A DNA stretch of 64,000 bases. Origin: Tenacibaculum todarodis (lineage in GTDB: Bacteria > Bacteroidota > Bacteroidia > Flavobacteriales > Flavobacteriaceae). The stretch lies in assembly GCF_001889045.1 (NCBI RefSeq), contig NZ_CP018155.1, positions 739,001-803,000 on the forward strand. Reading direction: 5' to 3'. Below are positions 1 to 9,834 of the stretch, one piece after another (the stretch's first letter is position 1; every line of letters starts with the position of its first letter). The position numbers were made by a program, and so were the translations under genes. Below the pieces are notes generated by a model. It saw only the letters and a list, made by a program, of their open reading frames with translations. It did no database searches and was not told the DNA's origin.

Positions 1-49
1 ACTTATTAATAATTGTTTTAGGGGTATGATTATTGATTTTGTTGAATAA

Positions 50-79
50 AAAAAGCTCGGTTTAGTTACCGAGCTTTTT
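50..79 (-). terminator. Terminator of the amidohydrolase operon
   Basis: A perfect 12-bp stem (AAAAAGCTCGGT at 50-61, its complement at 68-79) with a 6-nt loop lies directly after the stop codon at 83. Read on the minus strand it ends in a T run, as a Rho-independent terminator should. Confidence 0.8.
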
Positions 80-82
80 ATG

Positions 83-1381
83 TTATTGATTTTTATATTT
101 ATCGGAGTAACGTTTCCAAAGTTTAGTTTGGTGTGTTTCTAAACTTAATTTTCTACCGTTAATAAAAGAGTTTGAAACTTTATTAGTTCTCATATCTAAA
201 GCATCTCCTTCAGAAACAAACAGGGTAGCGTCTTTACCAACTTCTAGAGTTCCGACTTTGTCATCTATTCCTAAAATTTTAGCAGCGTTAGAAGTAATCA
301 ACTTTAAAGCTTCTTCTTTACCTAAACCATAAGCAGCATATGTTCCGGCATAAAAAGGTGCATTACGTGTACTCATTCGTTCCATGTCGCCTTCCATACC
401 AATACTAACTGTTATACCTTTGTCAACTAATATTTTAGCAGTTCTATAAGGTAAATCGTAATCTTGATCTTCTGCATTTGGTAATCTATGAGCACGTTCT
501 AAAACTACAGGAATATTGTTTTTAACTAATAAATCCGCAACTTTATCTGCGTTTCCACCATGTACAATTACAATGTTATTAATACCTGCTTCTTTAGAAA
601 GTGTTATAGCATCGGTAATTTCTCTTTCCCCACTAACGTGAATAAATAATTTCTGATTTCCGTTAAATAATCCTTTCATAGCTTCAAAAGGTAAGTTCTT
701 TTCAGATTTATTTCCTTTTAAATATGTTTTAGCTTGTTGTAAATAAGAAGAAAATTTATTTAAGTTTTCCGTATAATTCTTACTTTCTTTTACAACTCTT
801 GGTTCGCCTGCCCACCATCTTCCAGAATAAGATACGCTACTTGGCCAATTCATATGAATAGCATCATTTTCTTTAACGATTGCGTCTTCCCAGTTCCATG
901 CGTCTAATTGAACGATAGAAGAAGTTCCAGAAATTGTGCCTCCACGTGGTGTAGTTTGTACAATTAAAACGCCATTTGGACGCATAGATTCTACAACTTT
1001 ACTTTCTGTATTATAGGCAATTATGCTTCTTATGTGTGGATTGTAAGTTCCAATTTCTCGCTCATCAATTGATGCTTTAACGGCATCAACTTCACCTAAA
1101 CCTAAAGTAGTATTTGCTACTATAAATCCAGGATATACATGTTTTCCTTTGGCATCAATTACAGTTCCACGTCTTGCAATTTTTGTAAGTGCATTACCAA
1201 CGTGTGTAATTTTCCCATTAGAAAACATTATTAATGAGTTTTCTATTACTTGTCCATTTCCTAAATGTGCAGTTGCACCTTCAATTGTATAATCTAAAGT
1301 TTGTTTAGGAGCAGGTGTTTGTTGTGCAAATAAACTTCCGATTGAAAGTAAAAAAGCTATTGTATATATATAATTTTTCAT
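83..1381 (-). CDS. Exported amidohydrolase-family protein, metal site degenerate
   Basis: 432 residues with a cleavable signal peptide (about 1-20, ending FAQ), so probably periplasmic. The fold is recognisable from the N-terminal beta part, the PGFI turn and the C-terminal block GTLEVGKDATLFV, typical of imidazolonepropionase-like amidohydrolases. The usual PGxIDxHxH metal-binding motif reads PGFIVANTTLGL (about 84-95), so the first two histidine ligands are absent. It starts 7 nt after the stop of the larger amidohydrolase and is surely co-transcribed. I infer a non-catalytic or altered partner of that protein; the substrate is unknown. The family call is secure, the activity is not. Confidence 0.85.
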   Translation of the reverse strand: MKNYIYTIAFLLSIGSLFAQQTPAPKQTLDYTIEGATAHLGNGQVIENSLIMFSNGKITHVGNALTKIARRGTVIDAKGKHVYPGFIVANTTLGLGEVDAVKASIDEREIGTYNPHIRSIIAYNTESKVVESMRPNGVLIVQTTPRGGTISGTSSIVQLDAWNWEDAIVKENDAIHMNWPSSVSYSGRWWAGEPRVVKESKNYTENLNKFSSYLQQAKTYLKGNKSEKNLPFEAMKGLFNGNQKLFIHVSGEREITDAITLSKEAGINNIVIVHGGNADKVADLLVKNNIPVVLERAHRLPNAEDQDYDLPYRTAKILVDKGITVSIGMEGDMERMSTRNAPFYAGTYAAYGLGKEEALKLITSNAAKILGIDDKVGTLEVGKDATLFVSEGDALDMRTNKVSNSFINGRKLSLETHQTKLWKRYSDKYKNQ

Positions 1382-1388
1382 CTTCTGT

Positions 1389-4352
1389 CTATTTTAAAGT
1401 TTCACAATGGAATAATTCTTTCACCTTTTTAGATGGAGGTTGCACTTTACCACCATTAATTTTTTCATGAAGCATCATGTTTTGTAATTTGCTTCTTTCA
1501 GCTTTAATAGCGGCTCTTTTATCTAAATCTGCATCAATATCAAAATAGGTTCTTCCTTCAATAATAGTTTTTAAAGGTTTTGCATATACTGATAAAGGAT
1601 TTGTATTCCATAAAACAACATCGGCATCTTTACCAACTTTTATGCTTCCTACTTTTTTGTCTATATGCAATAATTTCGCAGGGTTAATTGTTACCATTTT
1701 CCATGCTTCCTCTTCAGACATACCACCATATTTAACTGTTTTAGCAGCTTCTTGGTTTAGTCTTCTAGACATTTCTGCATCATCAGAGTTTATTGCAACT
1801 GTTACACCTTGGTTGTGCATAATTGCTGCATTATAAGGTATTGCGTCATTTACTTCGTATTTATAAGCCCACCAATCTGAGAAAGTTGAACCTCCAACAC
1901 CGTGTTCTTTCATTTTATCAGCTACTTTATAGCCTTCTAAAATGTGTGTAAATGTGTTAATGTTAAAGTCGAATTTCTCAGCAACTTTCATTAACATATT
2001 AATTTCTGATTGTACGTAAGAGTGGCAAGAAATAAAACGTTCTTTATTGATGATTTCAGCTAAAGTTTCTAACTCAGCGTCTTTTCTATACGGTTGTCCG
2101 CTTTTCTTTTTAGCATCATATTGTTTAGCGCGTGTAAAGTAATCGATATACATTTGCTCAACTCCCATACGCGTTTGCGGAAAACGAGTTCCGTTTTGGC
2201 TTCGAGATTGTTTTACATTTTCACCTAAAGCAAATTTTATAAATTTAGGGGAATTGTTATAAATCATATTATCAGCACTTTCTCCCCATTTTAGTTTGAT
2301 AATCGCAGAACGACCACCAATTGGGTTAGCAGAACCATGTAAAATTTGAATTGAAGTTACTCCACCAGCTAAATTTCTGTAAATATTTACATCATTAGGA
2401 TCTACAACATCTTCAATAGTTACTTCTGCAGTTGAATTTTGTGCCCATTCATTAACTGAAGTTGTTGCAATATGTGAATGTTCGTCAATAATTCCGGCTG
2501 TTACATATTTTCCTGTAGCATCAATTGTTTTTGCGCCTCTAGCGGAAATATTTTTTCCAATCTTAGCAATTTTACCGTTTTTGATTAAAACATCTGTATT
2601 AGATAAGTTTCCTTCTTTTTCACCTGTCCAAACTGTGGCATTTTTAAATAAAATAGTTTCTTGTTTTGGTTGTTGTGCTAAACCGAAACCAACATTTGGA
2701 TAAGAAACAGGTAATATAATAGGAGTAGAGCTGTCGTCTTTTTTCTTTTTAGCGTCAGATTTTTTATCATCTTTCTTAACAATTTTGGCAGCAGACCATT
2801 CCGTTTCGTTTCCGTCTTCATTAATTGATTTTCCAGTAATTACAGGACTATCAGTAATTTTAGCCGTTAAACGATTAAATTTTGTTGCATCATTTTCTGA
2901 AGGAATACTCATAAAAATCCATCCATCTTTAAAAGAGAATTTAGATTTTATTTTTTTATCTCCTAATTTTAATGAACCCTTTTGTTTGGCATCTTTTCCT
3001 GAGATTGTTAAATCGTATGTTTTTCCGTTTAAAGCTAAAGCATAATTTCCTGCAATATCTTTAACATTCATGTCATTAATTACGTTTTTATCACCTAAAG
3101 TCCAGTTTTCGTACAATGTAGTTTTAGGGTCAAAAACATCTCCAGAAGTAATTAAAAAATTGGCATAACTACCAACTTGTAGGTTACCAATGTTCGATTT
3201 TCCTAATATTTTAGCAGGAACTGTAGTTAGCGCCTCTAAAGCTTTTGTTTTGTCTAAACCATATTTTATCGCTTTTTGAATGTTCTTGTTAAAGTCATTC
3301 ATCTTTTTTAAAGAATGCGTAGTTAAAGAAAAAGTTACACCATTTTCAGCCAATACTTTAGGGTTGGTAGGTTCTTGGTTCCATTTTCTCATATCGTGTA
3401 AACTTATATGTTCCGCTAAATACGGATTAGAAACATCATAAGCTGCTCTAAAATTGATAGGAATAATAAAGGTAGCATTGGTTGCTCTTACATCGTTTAT
3501 ACGTTCAAATTCGTCTCCACCACCAACTATTGTGTATTGAATTCCGAATTCATCACCAATTTTATCAGCTCTAAAAGCATTAATTTTTGAACCTGCATAA
3601 AAAATTTGAGGTAAGTTTTTATTTCTATCTAAAGCTTCTAATGCTAAATCTTTATTTTTTGTATTTCCTTTTAAATACCAATCTGCATCATTATAAGTTT
3701 GACGTAAAAGCGCCATAGACCCCATTAAAGATCCTGGATACATTTGTTTTGATTTGTTACTTTTAGTAAAAGAAAGATATTGAGCAGACTTATCTTCTAG
3801 AATTCTGTAGGCATTTGTAGTTTCGGTATTTAAAGAAACTAATAAACCGTTTCCTCTAATAATACCATCTTGCATGTGAGTGTTTACAACGCCAAAACCA
3901 GCTTTTAATAAATCTTTTGCTTTTTTAGCATCGAATTTAAAATCGGCTATGGGGTTTGTTTCTGGTCTAATATGGTCATTCCAGTAATATCCTTTTCTTT
4001 CTGGTTCGTATTGTGGACTCGCATTAGGATTTCCTCTTTCTCTTTTTGGTTTTGCAATTCCAAAATCGGTGTACGCATCAATAAAAGAAGGGTAGATACT
4101 TTTACCATTTAAATTAACGGTTTGTGCATCTTTTGGAATTGAAACTGAACGTCCAACGTTTACAACTTTTCCGTTTTTAACTAATAAAGTTCCGTTTTTT
4201 ATAACATTTGTGGGTGTTATATAAATAGTTGCTTTGGTAAAGGCTATTGTTTTGTTGTTGGGAGTTTTAACTCCGTCATCTTTTGGAAAGTATTCTTGGG
4301 CAGTTATAATAGAAGTGCACAAAAATAACAACCATAGTAGGTTTTTTTTCAT
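1389..4352 (-). CDS. Large exported tandem amidohydrolase
   Basis: 987 residues with a signal peptide (1-19, ending ITAQ). Two amidohydrolase units in tandem: residues about 30-410 and about 560-960, joined by a beta-rich linker containing a Lys/Asp-rich stretch (KKSDAKKKKDD). The first unit has lost the HxH motif (FIDAYTDFG). The second keeps it (GIIDEHSHIA, near residue 624), with later ligand motifs CHSY, THILEG and NSDDAE, so only the C-terminal half looks catalytic. First gene of a two-gene operon. Substrate unknown; cyclic amides or peptides are typical for the superfamily. Confidence 0.85.
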   Translation of the reverse strand: MKKNLLWLLFLCTSIITAQEYFPKDDGVKTPNNKTIAFTKATIYITPTNVIKNGTLLVKNGKVVNVGRSVSIPKDAQTVNLNGKSIYPSFIDAYTDFGIAKPKRERGNPNASPQYEPERKGYYWNDHIRPETNPIADFKFDAKKAKDLLKAGFGVVNTHMQDGIIRGNGLLVSLNTETTNAYRILEDKSAQYLSFTKSNKSKQMYPGSLMGSMALLRQTYNDADWYLKGNTKNKDLALEALDRNKNLPQIFYAGSKINAFRADKIGDEFGIQYTIVGGGDEFERINDVRATNATFIIPINFRAAYDVSNPYLAEHISLHDMRKWNQEPTNPKVLAENGVTFSLTTHSLKKMNDFNKNIQKAIKYGLDKTKALEALTTVPAKILGKSNIGNLQVGSYANFLITSGDVFDPKTTLYENWTLGDKNVINDMNVKDIAGNYALALNGKTYDLTISGKDAKQKGSLKLGDKKIKSKFSFKDGWIFMSIPSENDATKFNRLTAKITDSPVITGKSINEDGNETEWSAAKIVKKDDKKSDAKKKKDDSSTPIILPVSYPNVGFGLAQQPKQETILFKNATVWTGEKEGNLSNTDVLIKNGKIAKIGKNISARGAKTIDATGKYVTAGIIDEHSHIATTSVNEWAQNSTAEVTIEDVVDPNDVNIYRNLAGGVTSIQILHGSANPIGGRSAIIKLKWGESADNMIYNNSPKFIKFALGENVKQSRSQNGTRFPQTRMGVEQMYIDYFTRAKQYDAKKKSGQPYRKDAELETLAEIINKERFISCHSYVQSEINMLMKVAEKFDFNINTFTHILEGYKVADKMKEHGVGGSTFSDWWAYKYEVNDAIPYNAAIMHNQGVTVAINSDDAEMSRRLNQEAAKTVKYGGMSEEEAWKMVTINPAKLLHIDKKVGSIKVGKDADVVLWNTNPLSVYAKPLKTIIEGRTYFDIDADLDKRAAIKAERSKLQNMMLHEKINGGKVQPPSKKVKELFHCETLK

Positions 4353-4437
4353 TTGGTTAGTTTTAGTTTTTAAAGATATTTCTTTTGATAAGATAAAGCT
4401 TGGGCTTTAACAAAACATTAAGATTATTAAGACATAA

Positions 4438-4500
4438 ATTTCACAGATTTACACAGATTAGGAAAGATGAATACTCTTTATTCGTGTAAATCTGTGAAAT
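4438..4500. repeat. Intergenic inverted repeat (ATTTCACAGATTTACAC type)
   Basis: A perfect 17-bp inverted repeat (4438-4454 and 4484-4500) with a 29-nt loop, between two minus-strand genes. Sequences of the form CACAGATTTACACAGATT recur in flavobacterial intergenic DNA, from general knowledge. Probably a dispersed palindromic repeat that may also end transcription of the upstream amidohydrolase-region or downstream-region transcripts. Confidence 0.6.
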
Positions 4501-4566
4501 CCGTGTCAGTTTTTTTATTGAAAGTTGATTCTGTTTGTGTTAATCAAGTTTAACTTCTAACCCTCT

Positions 4567-5619
4567 TTATTTCATTTTAGGAATTATTAATTTCCCAATT
4601 TTGTTATTACCAGATAACCAAGCTGTATTTGCATTTACAAACTGAATAGTATAATAAGCGTCTTTACTAACTTCTGTCCAAGTTTGTCCAGCGTCGTTAG
4701 AAAATGAAACACCTGTTTTACCAACTGCAAAAATCTCTTTTCCATTAGTATTTGGAACATATTGCACACAACTCTTATAATTAGGGTCTTGTTCATCAGC
4801 AATTAAAGTCCAGGTTTTACCGCCATCTTTTGTAACCGCTTTATTTGCTTTGTTTTCTGTTGGTTTAGAGTAGTCTCCACCAATCGCAATTCCAGTTTGT
4901 TTATCAGTAAAATCAATAGAATACATTCCTTGAGGACCATTTCCTTGAATAATTGGTGTGTCAAAAATCTCCCAAGTTTGTCCTTTGTTTTCAGATTTTA
5001 AAATACGAGATTTCTTTCCTCCGGAAGCAATCCAAACAGTATTGCCAATAATTTTAATGTTCGTGTTACTCGCTGCAAAAAAAGCTTCACCATCTTCAAA
5101 AACAGGTAATTTATCACAAGGGATTTTAGACCATGTTTTTCCGCTATCCGAAGTTAAAATAATAGAAGCACAGTTTTCAGTTGGATCTCCAACAGCAATT
5201 CCGTGTTTACCATCTGCAAAGAATTTCATGGAGTCATAAAAAACTTTTTCATGTTCTTCCTTATAAACCAATGTTTCTTTTCCTTCAGAAACTTTATATA
5301 ACAAGGCTGGATTTCCTACAGATAAGGCGAATATGTCTGTTCCATTTGAAGCAATACTTCTAAAATGTGGTTGTATACTCTCGTTATAGTTAATGTGTAT
5401 TGTCTTCCAAGTTTTACCAGCATCTGTAGTAAAACCAATGTCGCCTTTTGAACCCGCGTAATAAAGCGTGTTTTCATCAAGAAACTGAATTGCCCTAATA
5501 CTAGTGCTATCAATTTTAAATTCTTGAATGGTTACTTTGTCTATATTTCTTGGTTGATATTCATTTTTACAAGAAATAGTTAAGATTGCTAAAGAAAAAA
5601 GGATAAATAATCGGTTCAT
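4567..5619 (-). CDS. Asp-box (BNR/YCF48-like) beta-propeller lipoprotein
   Basis: 350 residues. Lipoprotein signal with lipobox LTISC, Cys17 being the modified residue, so membrane-anchored outside the cytoplasm. At least five Asp-box-like repeats are visible: TDAGKTW, SDSGKTW, NKGQTW, KDGGKTW and NDAGQTW, which define a sialidase/YCF48-type beta-propeller. No sialidase catalytic residues were recognised. Often annotated as an oxidoreductase or a photosystem-assembly-like protein; its actual role is unknown. It stands 42 nt from the divergent patatin gene. Confidence 0.75.
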   Translation of the reverse strand: MNRLFILFSLAILTISCKNEYQPRNIDKVTIQEFKIDSTSIRAIQFLDENTLYYAGSKGDIGFTTDAGKTWKTIHINYNESIQPHFRSIASNGTDIFALSVGNPALLYKVSEGKETLVYKEEHEKVFYDSMKFFADGKHGIAVGDPTENCASIILTSDSGKTWSKIPCDKLPVFEDGEAFFAASNTNIKIIGNTVWIASGGKKSRILKSENKGQTWEIFDTPIIQGNGPQGMYSIDFTDKQTGIAIGGDYSKPTENKANKAVTKDGGKTWTLIADEQDPNYKSCVQYVPNTNGKEIFAVGKTGVSFSNDAGQTWTEVSKDAYYTIQFVNANTAWLSGNNKIGKLIIPKMK

Positions 5620-5661
5620 TTTTGTAGTTTTAAGGCAACTAATTTAATCAATTTTATACAG

Positions 5662-6633
5662 GTGAAAAAAGCATTGGTAATTTCTGGAGGAGGAAGCAAG
5701 GGAGCATTTGCAGGAGGTGTTGCGGAATACTTAATGAAAACTCGTGGAAATGATTATGATTTATTTTTAGGAACTTCTACGGGAAGTTTAATGATTTCTC
5801 ATTTAGCTTTAGATATGGTTGATGAATTAAAAGAATTATATACATCTGTAAATCAATCTTCTATATTTAGTAATAATCCATTTAGGGTAAAAAGAGTGCA
5901 TGGTGTAAAAGTAATTTCTATACGCCACAGAAGTACATTTTGGAATTTTTTAAATGGAAGAAAAACGTTTGGAGAAAGTAAAAATTTAAGAAAACTAATT
6001 AAGAAGAATGTTACTTTAGAAATGTATAACAACATTAGAAAGAGTAATAAAGATGTTGTAGTAACGGTTTCAAACTTAACAGCTAACCAGGTTGAATATA
6101 AGTCAATTAGAGCGTGTGAGTATGAGGATTTTTGTGATTGGATTTGGGGTTCTTGTAATTATGTTCCTTTTATGAGTTTGTTAGAAAAAAATCATTGCCA
6201 ATATGCAGATGGTGGTTTTGGTTGTTTGGTTCCAATACATGAAGCTATAAAACGCGGAGCAAAAGAAATTGATGCTATTATTTTAGAAACTGAAATAACT
6301 CAGATAAATAGAATGCCTGCTAAAAATCCGTTTTCATTAATGTTAGATGTTTTTGACTTTATGTTAGAACACGTAGAAAAACATAATGTTACAATTGGTA
6401 AGCTATCCGCAAAACACCAAGATGTAAAGTTGAATTTGTATTATACACCAACGGTTTTAACAAAGAATTCTTTAGTTTTCGATAAAAAAGAGATGAAAAT
6501 ATGGTGGAAAGCTGGGTTTGATCACGCTAAATTTAAAAATGATACTTTAATGAGTGATTTTAGACCAGAACTTATTGAAAATAAAGAAGTAGAAAAGGGT
6601 TTAATGGAATCTAATCTAGACGAAAATATATAA
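5662..6633 (+). CDS. Patatin-like phospholipase
   Basis: 323 residues, starting at GTG. The serine-aspartate dyad of patatins is complete: oxyanion loop GGGSKG (residues 9-14), nucleophile elbow GTSTG (Ser39) and the DGG motif (near residue 181). No signal peptide, so cytoplasmic or peripheral to the inner membrane. It should hydrolyse acyl esters of (phospho)lipids. Its stop is followed by a long hairpin shared with the convergent protease gene. The GTG start is the only reasonable one before the GGGSKG loop. Confidence 0.88.
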   Translation: MKKALVISGGGSKGAFAGGVAEYLMKTRGNDYDLFLGTSTGSLMISHLALDMVDELKELYTSVNQSSIFSNNPFRVKRVHGVKVISIRHRSTFWNFLNGRKTFGESKNLRKLIKKNVTLEMYNNIRKSNKDVVVTVSNLTANQVEYKSIRACEYEDFCDWIWGSCNYVPFMSLLEKNHCQYADGGFGCLVPIHEAIKRGAKEIDAIILETEITQINRMPAKNPFSLMLDVFDFMLEHVEKHNVTIGKLSAKHQDVKLNLYYTPTVLTKNSLVFDKKEMKIWWKAGFDHAKFKNDTLMSDFRPELIENKEVEKGLMESNLDENI

Positions 6634-6638
6634 TAAAA

Positions 6639-6698
6639 CAGATTGTCATAATAATTTTAAACAAAGGTTTAAAAATGAGGTTACATTATGACAATCTG
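6639..6698. terminator. Hairpin between convergent genes
   Basis: A perfect 14-bp inverted repeat (CAGATTGTCATAAT at 6639-6652, complement at 6685-6698) with a 32-nt loop, between the convergent patatin and S41 protease genes. Likely a bidirectional terminator, though the T run is weak. Confidence 0.5.
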
Positions 6699-6705
6699 CA
6701 AAATA

Positions 6706-8124
6706 TTATTTTAATTCTACATACATGTTGTTACTAGTTGGAGTATGTAATTTTGAATTTGAAATTTCTTCACCAAAATAAGTGTTTTGAGGAGTAAAAA
6801 CACCTCTTGCTCCAGTTGTTATTAAGGTAATTGTTCTATCTAATAAAGGTTCGTTTCTGTCTCCTAAAACACCTAAATTACCGTAATCTTCAGGAAATTC
6901 TACAGTTGGCTCAATACCATCTTTATCATTATTACCATCTTTATTTACTATTTCTAAAACAATTGGTTGCATTGCCCAATTATGATTTGGATTTACATCA
7001 GTTTTGTTGAAGTTAGGAGAATCATATAAAGTTATAGAGCCAACATATTTACCTAAAGTTTTTGTACCAACTTGTTTTACATTTATGTGAGGAACTAATC
7101 CGTTAATTACAAGTTCTGAGGCAGAAGCAGAGCTTCCTGTTGTAATAAAATAAATGTTTTCTAAATTTAAGCTGTTTATTGGTTGATTAACAATTCCGTT
7201 ATTAATTTGATCTGTAAAATTATTGATAAAATTACTTGGATCAGAAGCTTCTTCAACTTTACTGTTCCATCTTTGTTTAGAGAAAACATCTCCGTTAAAT
7301 TGTCCAGTAATCATACTTGCTAAATAGGTTGCAGTTCTAACAGAACCGCCGCCATTATAACGTAAGTCTATTACTAAATCTGTAACCAATTCGCTTTTAA
7401 AATTTGCAAAAACAGCATTTAATTCATCATCAAACTGAGGAGTAAACGCGTTATACATTAGGTATCCAATTTTATTTGTTCCTTCATCAAAAATAGCACT
7501 TGTGTGTACTGAGTTTTCAGTAAACTGACTTTTATCTAAAGCGATTTCAGTTCCGTTTTCAGTTGGATTCCCACTATTAAAATCGGCTAATTGAATTGTA
7601 TATGAAGTACTTGAAGAAAATAGTAAGCTTCTATAATTAGCTAATGTTAAAGCTGTTCCGTTTACTTGTGTAAAAATCATTCCACGAGTTATACCTTTGT
7701 TTTCTGCGTCAGTTCCAGGAACTACATAACGAACATAACCATATACTTTTGTTGGGTCGTTTTCAAAAGTGCGCAAGCCAAACTCCATTCCAGAAGTTTC
7801 AGTTGTGCCTTCAAAAGAATTTTCTAAAGCGATGTAATCATCTACAATCCAAGAAAATTTATCGGTTACTCCACGTTCAAATAATAAGCTTTCAAATAAA
7901 TTTTCTGGATTACTAAATCCTTGTAAATAGCTATATAATTGTTGGTCTGCAGAAAAACGTCTGTCAGATAAATCTGGAATTTCACCTTGCCATAAATAAT
8001 AGGCGTTTAATCCTTTCCAAACAAAAGTTTGAACTTCAATATCTGTTGGAATATTTTCGTTTTTTGAACAAGAAATTAACGTGCTAAGGGCGATAAATAA
8101 AATAAATAATCGAGTAAATTTCAT
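6706..8124 (-). CDS. S41 family (C-terminal processing) peptidase lipoprotein
   Basis: 472 residues. Lipobox LISC gives Cys19. A PDZ-like segment (about 110-195) precedes the tail-specific protease domain. That domain contains DLRYNGGG and the serine motif TTGSSASASE (about 330-340), followed by a plausible catalytic lysine in GTKTLGK. Expected to be an outer-membrane or periplasmic serine/lysine-dyad protease. Single gene, convergent with the patatin and divergent from the sigma-factor operon. Confidence 0.88.
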   Translation of the reverse strand: MKFTRLFILFIALSTLISCSKNENIPTDIEVQTFVWKGLNAYYLWQGEIPDLSDRRFSADQQLYSYLQGFSNPENLFESLLFERGVTDKFSWIVDDYIALENSFEGTTETSGMEFGLRTFENDPTKVYGYVRYVVPGTDAENKGITRGMIFTQVNGTALTLANYRSLLFSSSTSYTIQLADFNSGNPTENGTEIALDKSQFTENSVHTSAIFDEGTNKIGYLMYNAFTPQFDDELNAVFANFKSELVTDLVIDLRYNGGGSVRTATYLASMITGQFNGDVFSKQRWNSKVEEASDPSNFINNFTDQINNGIVNQPINSLNLENIYFITTGSSASASELVINGLVPHINVKQVGTKTLGKYVGSITLYDSPNFNKTDVNPNHNWAMQPIVLEIVNKDGNNDKDGIEPTVEFPEDYGNLGVLGDRNEPLLDRTITLITTGARGVFTPQNTYFGEEISNSKLHTPTSNNMYVELK

Positions 8125-8239
8125 AAAATTAAAGGCTTTATTATATTGGTAACGTAATCTGAATAGTAATAGTATATTGTTTTTTTTCTTCCGCTTTGCG
8201 AGTATTTTAGCAATATTACAAAATAAATAGGTTTGCGTT

Positions 8240-8264
8240 GTAACAAAATTTATATTGCTTCGTC
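8240..8264 (+). promoter_or_regulatory. Candidate ECF-sigma promoter GTAAC-N16-CGTC
   Basis: GTAAC at 8240-8244 and CGTC at 8261-8264, separated by exactly 16 nt, about 70 nt upstream of the sigma gene. This layout (AAC-type -35 with CGT-type -10) matches general ECF-sigma promoters, which are usually autoregulated. There is no good TAnnTTTG element nearby. The functional assignment is inference. Confidence 0.5.
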
Positions 8265-8333
8265 GTAATAATGTAAACCTGATAATTTAGACGTTACTAA
8301 TCTAAAAAGTTTACAATAATCTAACTAATAAAA

Positions 8334-8843
8334 ATGAAACAATCAGACTTTTTAAAAGTTGTTTTACCGTTTAAAGATAAAGTATTTCGTTTAGCAAAAC
8401 GATTACTTGTATCTACTGAAGAAGCCGAAGATGCTACGCAAGAGTTGTATTTTAAACTTTGGAAGAACAAACAAAAACTGTCTGAATATAAGAATGTAGA
8501 GGCTTTTGCTATGACAATGACTAAAAATTATTGTTTTGATAGATTAAAATCTAAACAAGCCAGTAATTTAACATTAATCCATAGTAATTATAAAGAAAAA
8601 GATACAAGTCTTGATAAAAAAGTAGAACATAATGATAGTGTAGAAAAAGTACATAGACTGATAGAAGATTTACCAGAACAACAAAAAATTATTATTCAGT
8701 TAAGAGATATTGAACAATATAGTTTCGATGAAATTGCAAAAATGGTTGACATGAAACCAACAGCCATTAGAGTAGCACTTTCTAGAGCAAGAAAAACAAT
8801 AAGAGAAGCATTAATTAAACAACACAACTATGGAGTTAGCTAA
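8334..8843 (+). CDS. ECF-type RNA polymerase sigma factor
   Basis: 169 residues with sigma region 2 (about 10-75, including EEAEDATQELYFKLW) and region 4 (about 110-160, YSFDEIAKMVDMKPTAIRV helix-turn-helix). Size and lack of regions 1 and 3 mark an ECF sigma factor. First gene of a four-gene cassette: its end overlaps the next gene by 14 nt and two DUF4252 genes follow. A GTAAC-N16-CGTC sequence upstream suggests it transcribes its own operon. The inducing signal is unknown. Confidence 0.92.
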   Translation: MKQSDFLKVVLPFKDKVFRLAKRLLVSTEEAEDATQELYFKLWKNKQKLSEYKNVEAFAMTMTKNYCFDRLKSKQASNLTLIHSNYKEKDTSLDKKVEHNDSVEKVHRLIEDLPEQQKIIIQLRDIEQYSFDEIAKMVDMKPTAIRVALSRARKTIREALIKQHNYGVS

Positions 8844-9255
8844 CATAGAAAAATTAGTAGAAAAATATCTGAACGCAGAAACCACTTTGCAAGAAGAGAA
8901 AACATTAAGTACTTACTTTGCCTCAGAAAATGTGGCATCGCATTTGCAAGAGTACAGTTATATGTTTGGGTATTTTAAGAAAAGTAAAGACGAAACCTTT
9001 AACAAAACCATTCAGTTAAAACCTGAAAACAAGAAAAAGAACTGGAAATGGTTACAAGTTGCAGCGTCTGTCGTCTTATTAATAAGTATGTATGCAGGTT
9101 ATGGAGAATACGAGCATAGACAACAAGAAAAACAGTTAGCACAAGTAACAGAAGCTTTAAAGTTGTTGTCTACAAACCTTAACAAAGGAAACCAAGCTGT
9201 AGCAAGTTTATATACATACGAAGACACAGTTAATAAAATATTTAAAACCAAGTAA
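8830..9255 (+). CDS. Probable membrane-anchored anti-sigma partner
   Basis: 141 residues, overlapping the sigma gene by 14 nt, so translationally coupled. A cytoplasmic N-terminal region of about 57 residues is followed by one transmembrane helix (about 60-78) and a short outer part predicted as coiled coil (about 80-115). This topology and its place fit an anti-sigma factor, but I see no zinc-binding HxxxCxxC motif, so the family assignment is by context only. Confidence 0.6.
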   Translation: MELANIEKLVEKYLNAETTLQEEKTLSTYFASENVASHLQEYSYMFGYFKKSKDETFNKTIQLKPENKKKNWKWLQVAASVVLLISMYAGYGEYEHRQQEKQLAQVTEALKLLSTNLNKGNQAVASLYTYEDTVNKIFKTK

Positions 9256-9285
9256 ATTAGTAAAACCAAGTAAAAATAAGAAACC

Positions 9286-9822
9286 ATGAAAAAAATAATA
9301 ACAATAATAGCACTAGTATTTACCTCAAGTTTAACTTTTGGTCAATCAATGTTTGATAAATTAGAAGATTTAGATGATGTATCTACAGTTGTAGTAACTA
9401 AAGATGCATTTGAAATTTTATCAAAATTTAATGTAGAATCTAAAGACAACGAAGCAATGGAAGTCTTTAAAATGATTCAAGATTTAAAAGAATTAAAAAT
9501 GTTTTCTACCGATAATTCTAGTATTGCTTCTCAAATGGAAGGTATGGTAAAAACTGCTGTTAGCAAATCTAACCTTACAGAATTAATGCGAGTTAAAGAC
9601 AAAGGCTCTCATGTAAAGATTTATGTTAAGGCTACAAAAAACAAAGATTTTGTTAGTGAAGTTTTGATGTTTATCAAAGATAACGACGGTAAAAGATCTA
9701 AAGGAAATATGGAGTCTGTAATTGTTTCTTTAACAGGAACTATAGATATTAATAAAATGTCTAAACTAGCAGATACTTTTTCTAAGGAAAACAATGTAAA
9801 AGTTGAAATGAACAGTAAGTAA
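9286..9822 (+). CDS. DUF4252 domain protein (exported)
   Basis: 178 residues with a cleavable signal peptide (about 1-20, ending TFGQ) and no lipobox. The remainder matches the DUF4252 pattern (SKFNVESKDNEAMEVFKMIQ, then an alpha/beta region). Function unknown. DUF4252 genes are typically found behind ECF sigma factors in Bacteroidota, as here. It is followed by a strong hairpin and then a second, lipid-anchored DUF4252 gene, so the cassette has one soluble and one anchored version. Confidence 0.75.
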   Translation: MKKIITIIALVFTSSLTFGQSMFDKLEDLDDVSTVVVTKDAFEILSKFNVESKDNEAMEVFKMIQDLKELKMFSTDNSSIASQMEGMVKTAVSKSNLTELMRVKDKGSHVKIYVKATKNKDFVSEVLMFIKDNDGKRSKGNMESVIVSLTGTIDINKMSKLADTFSKENNVKVEMNSK

Positions 9823-9834
9823 AACTATATTTAG

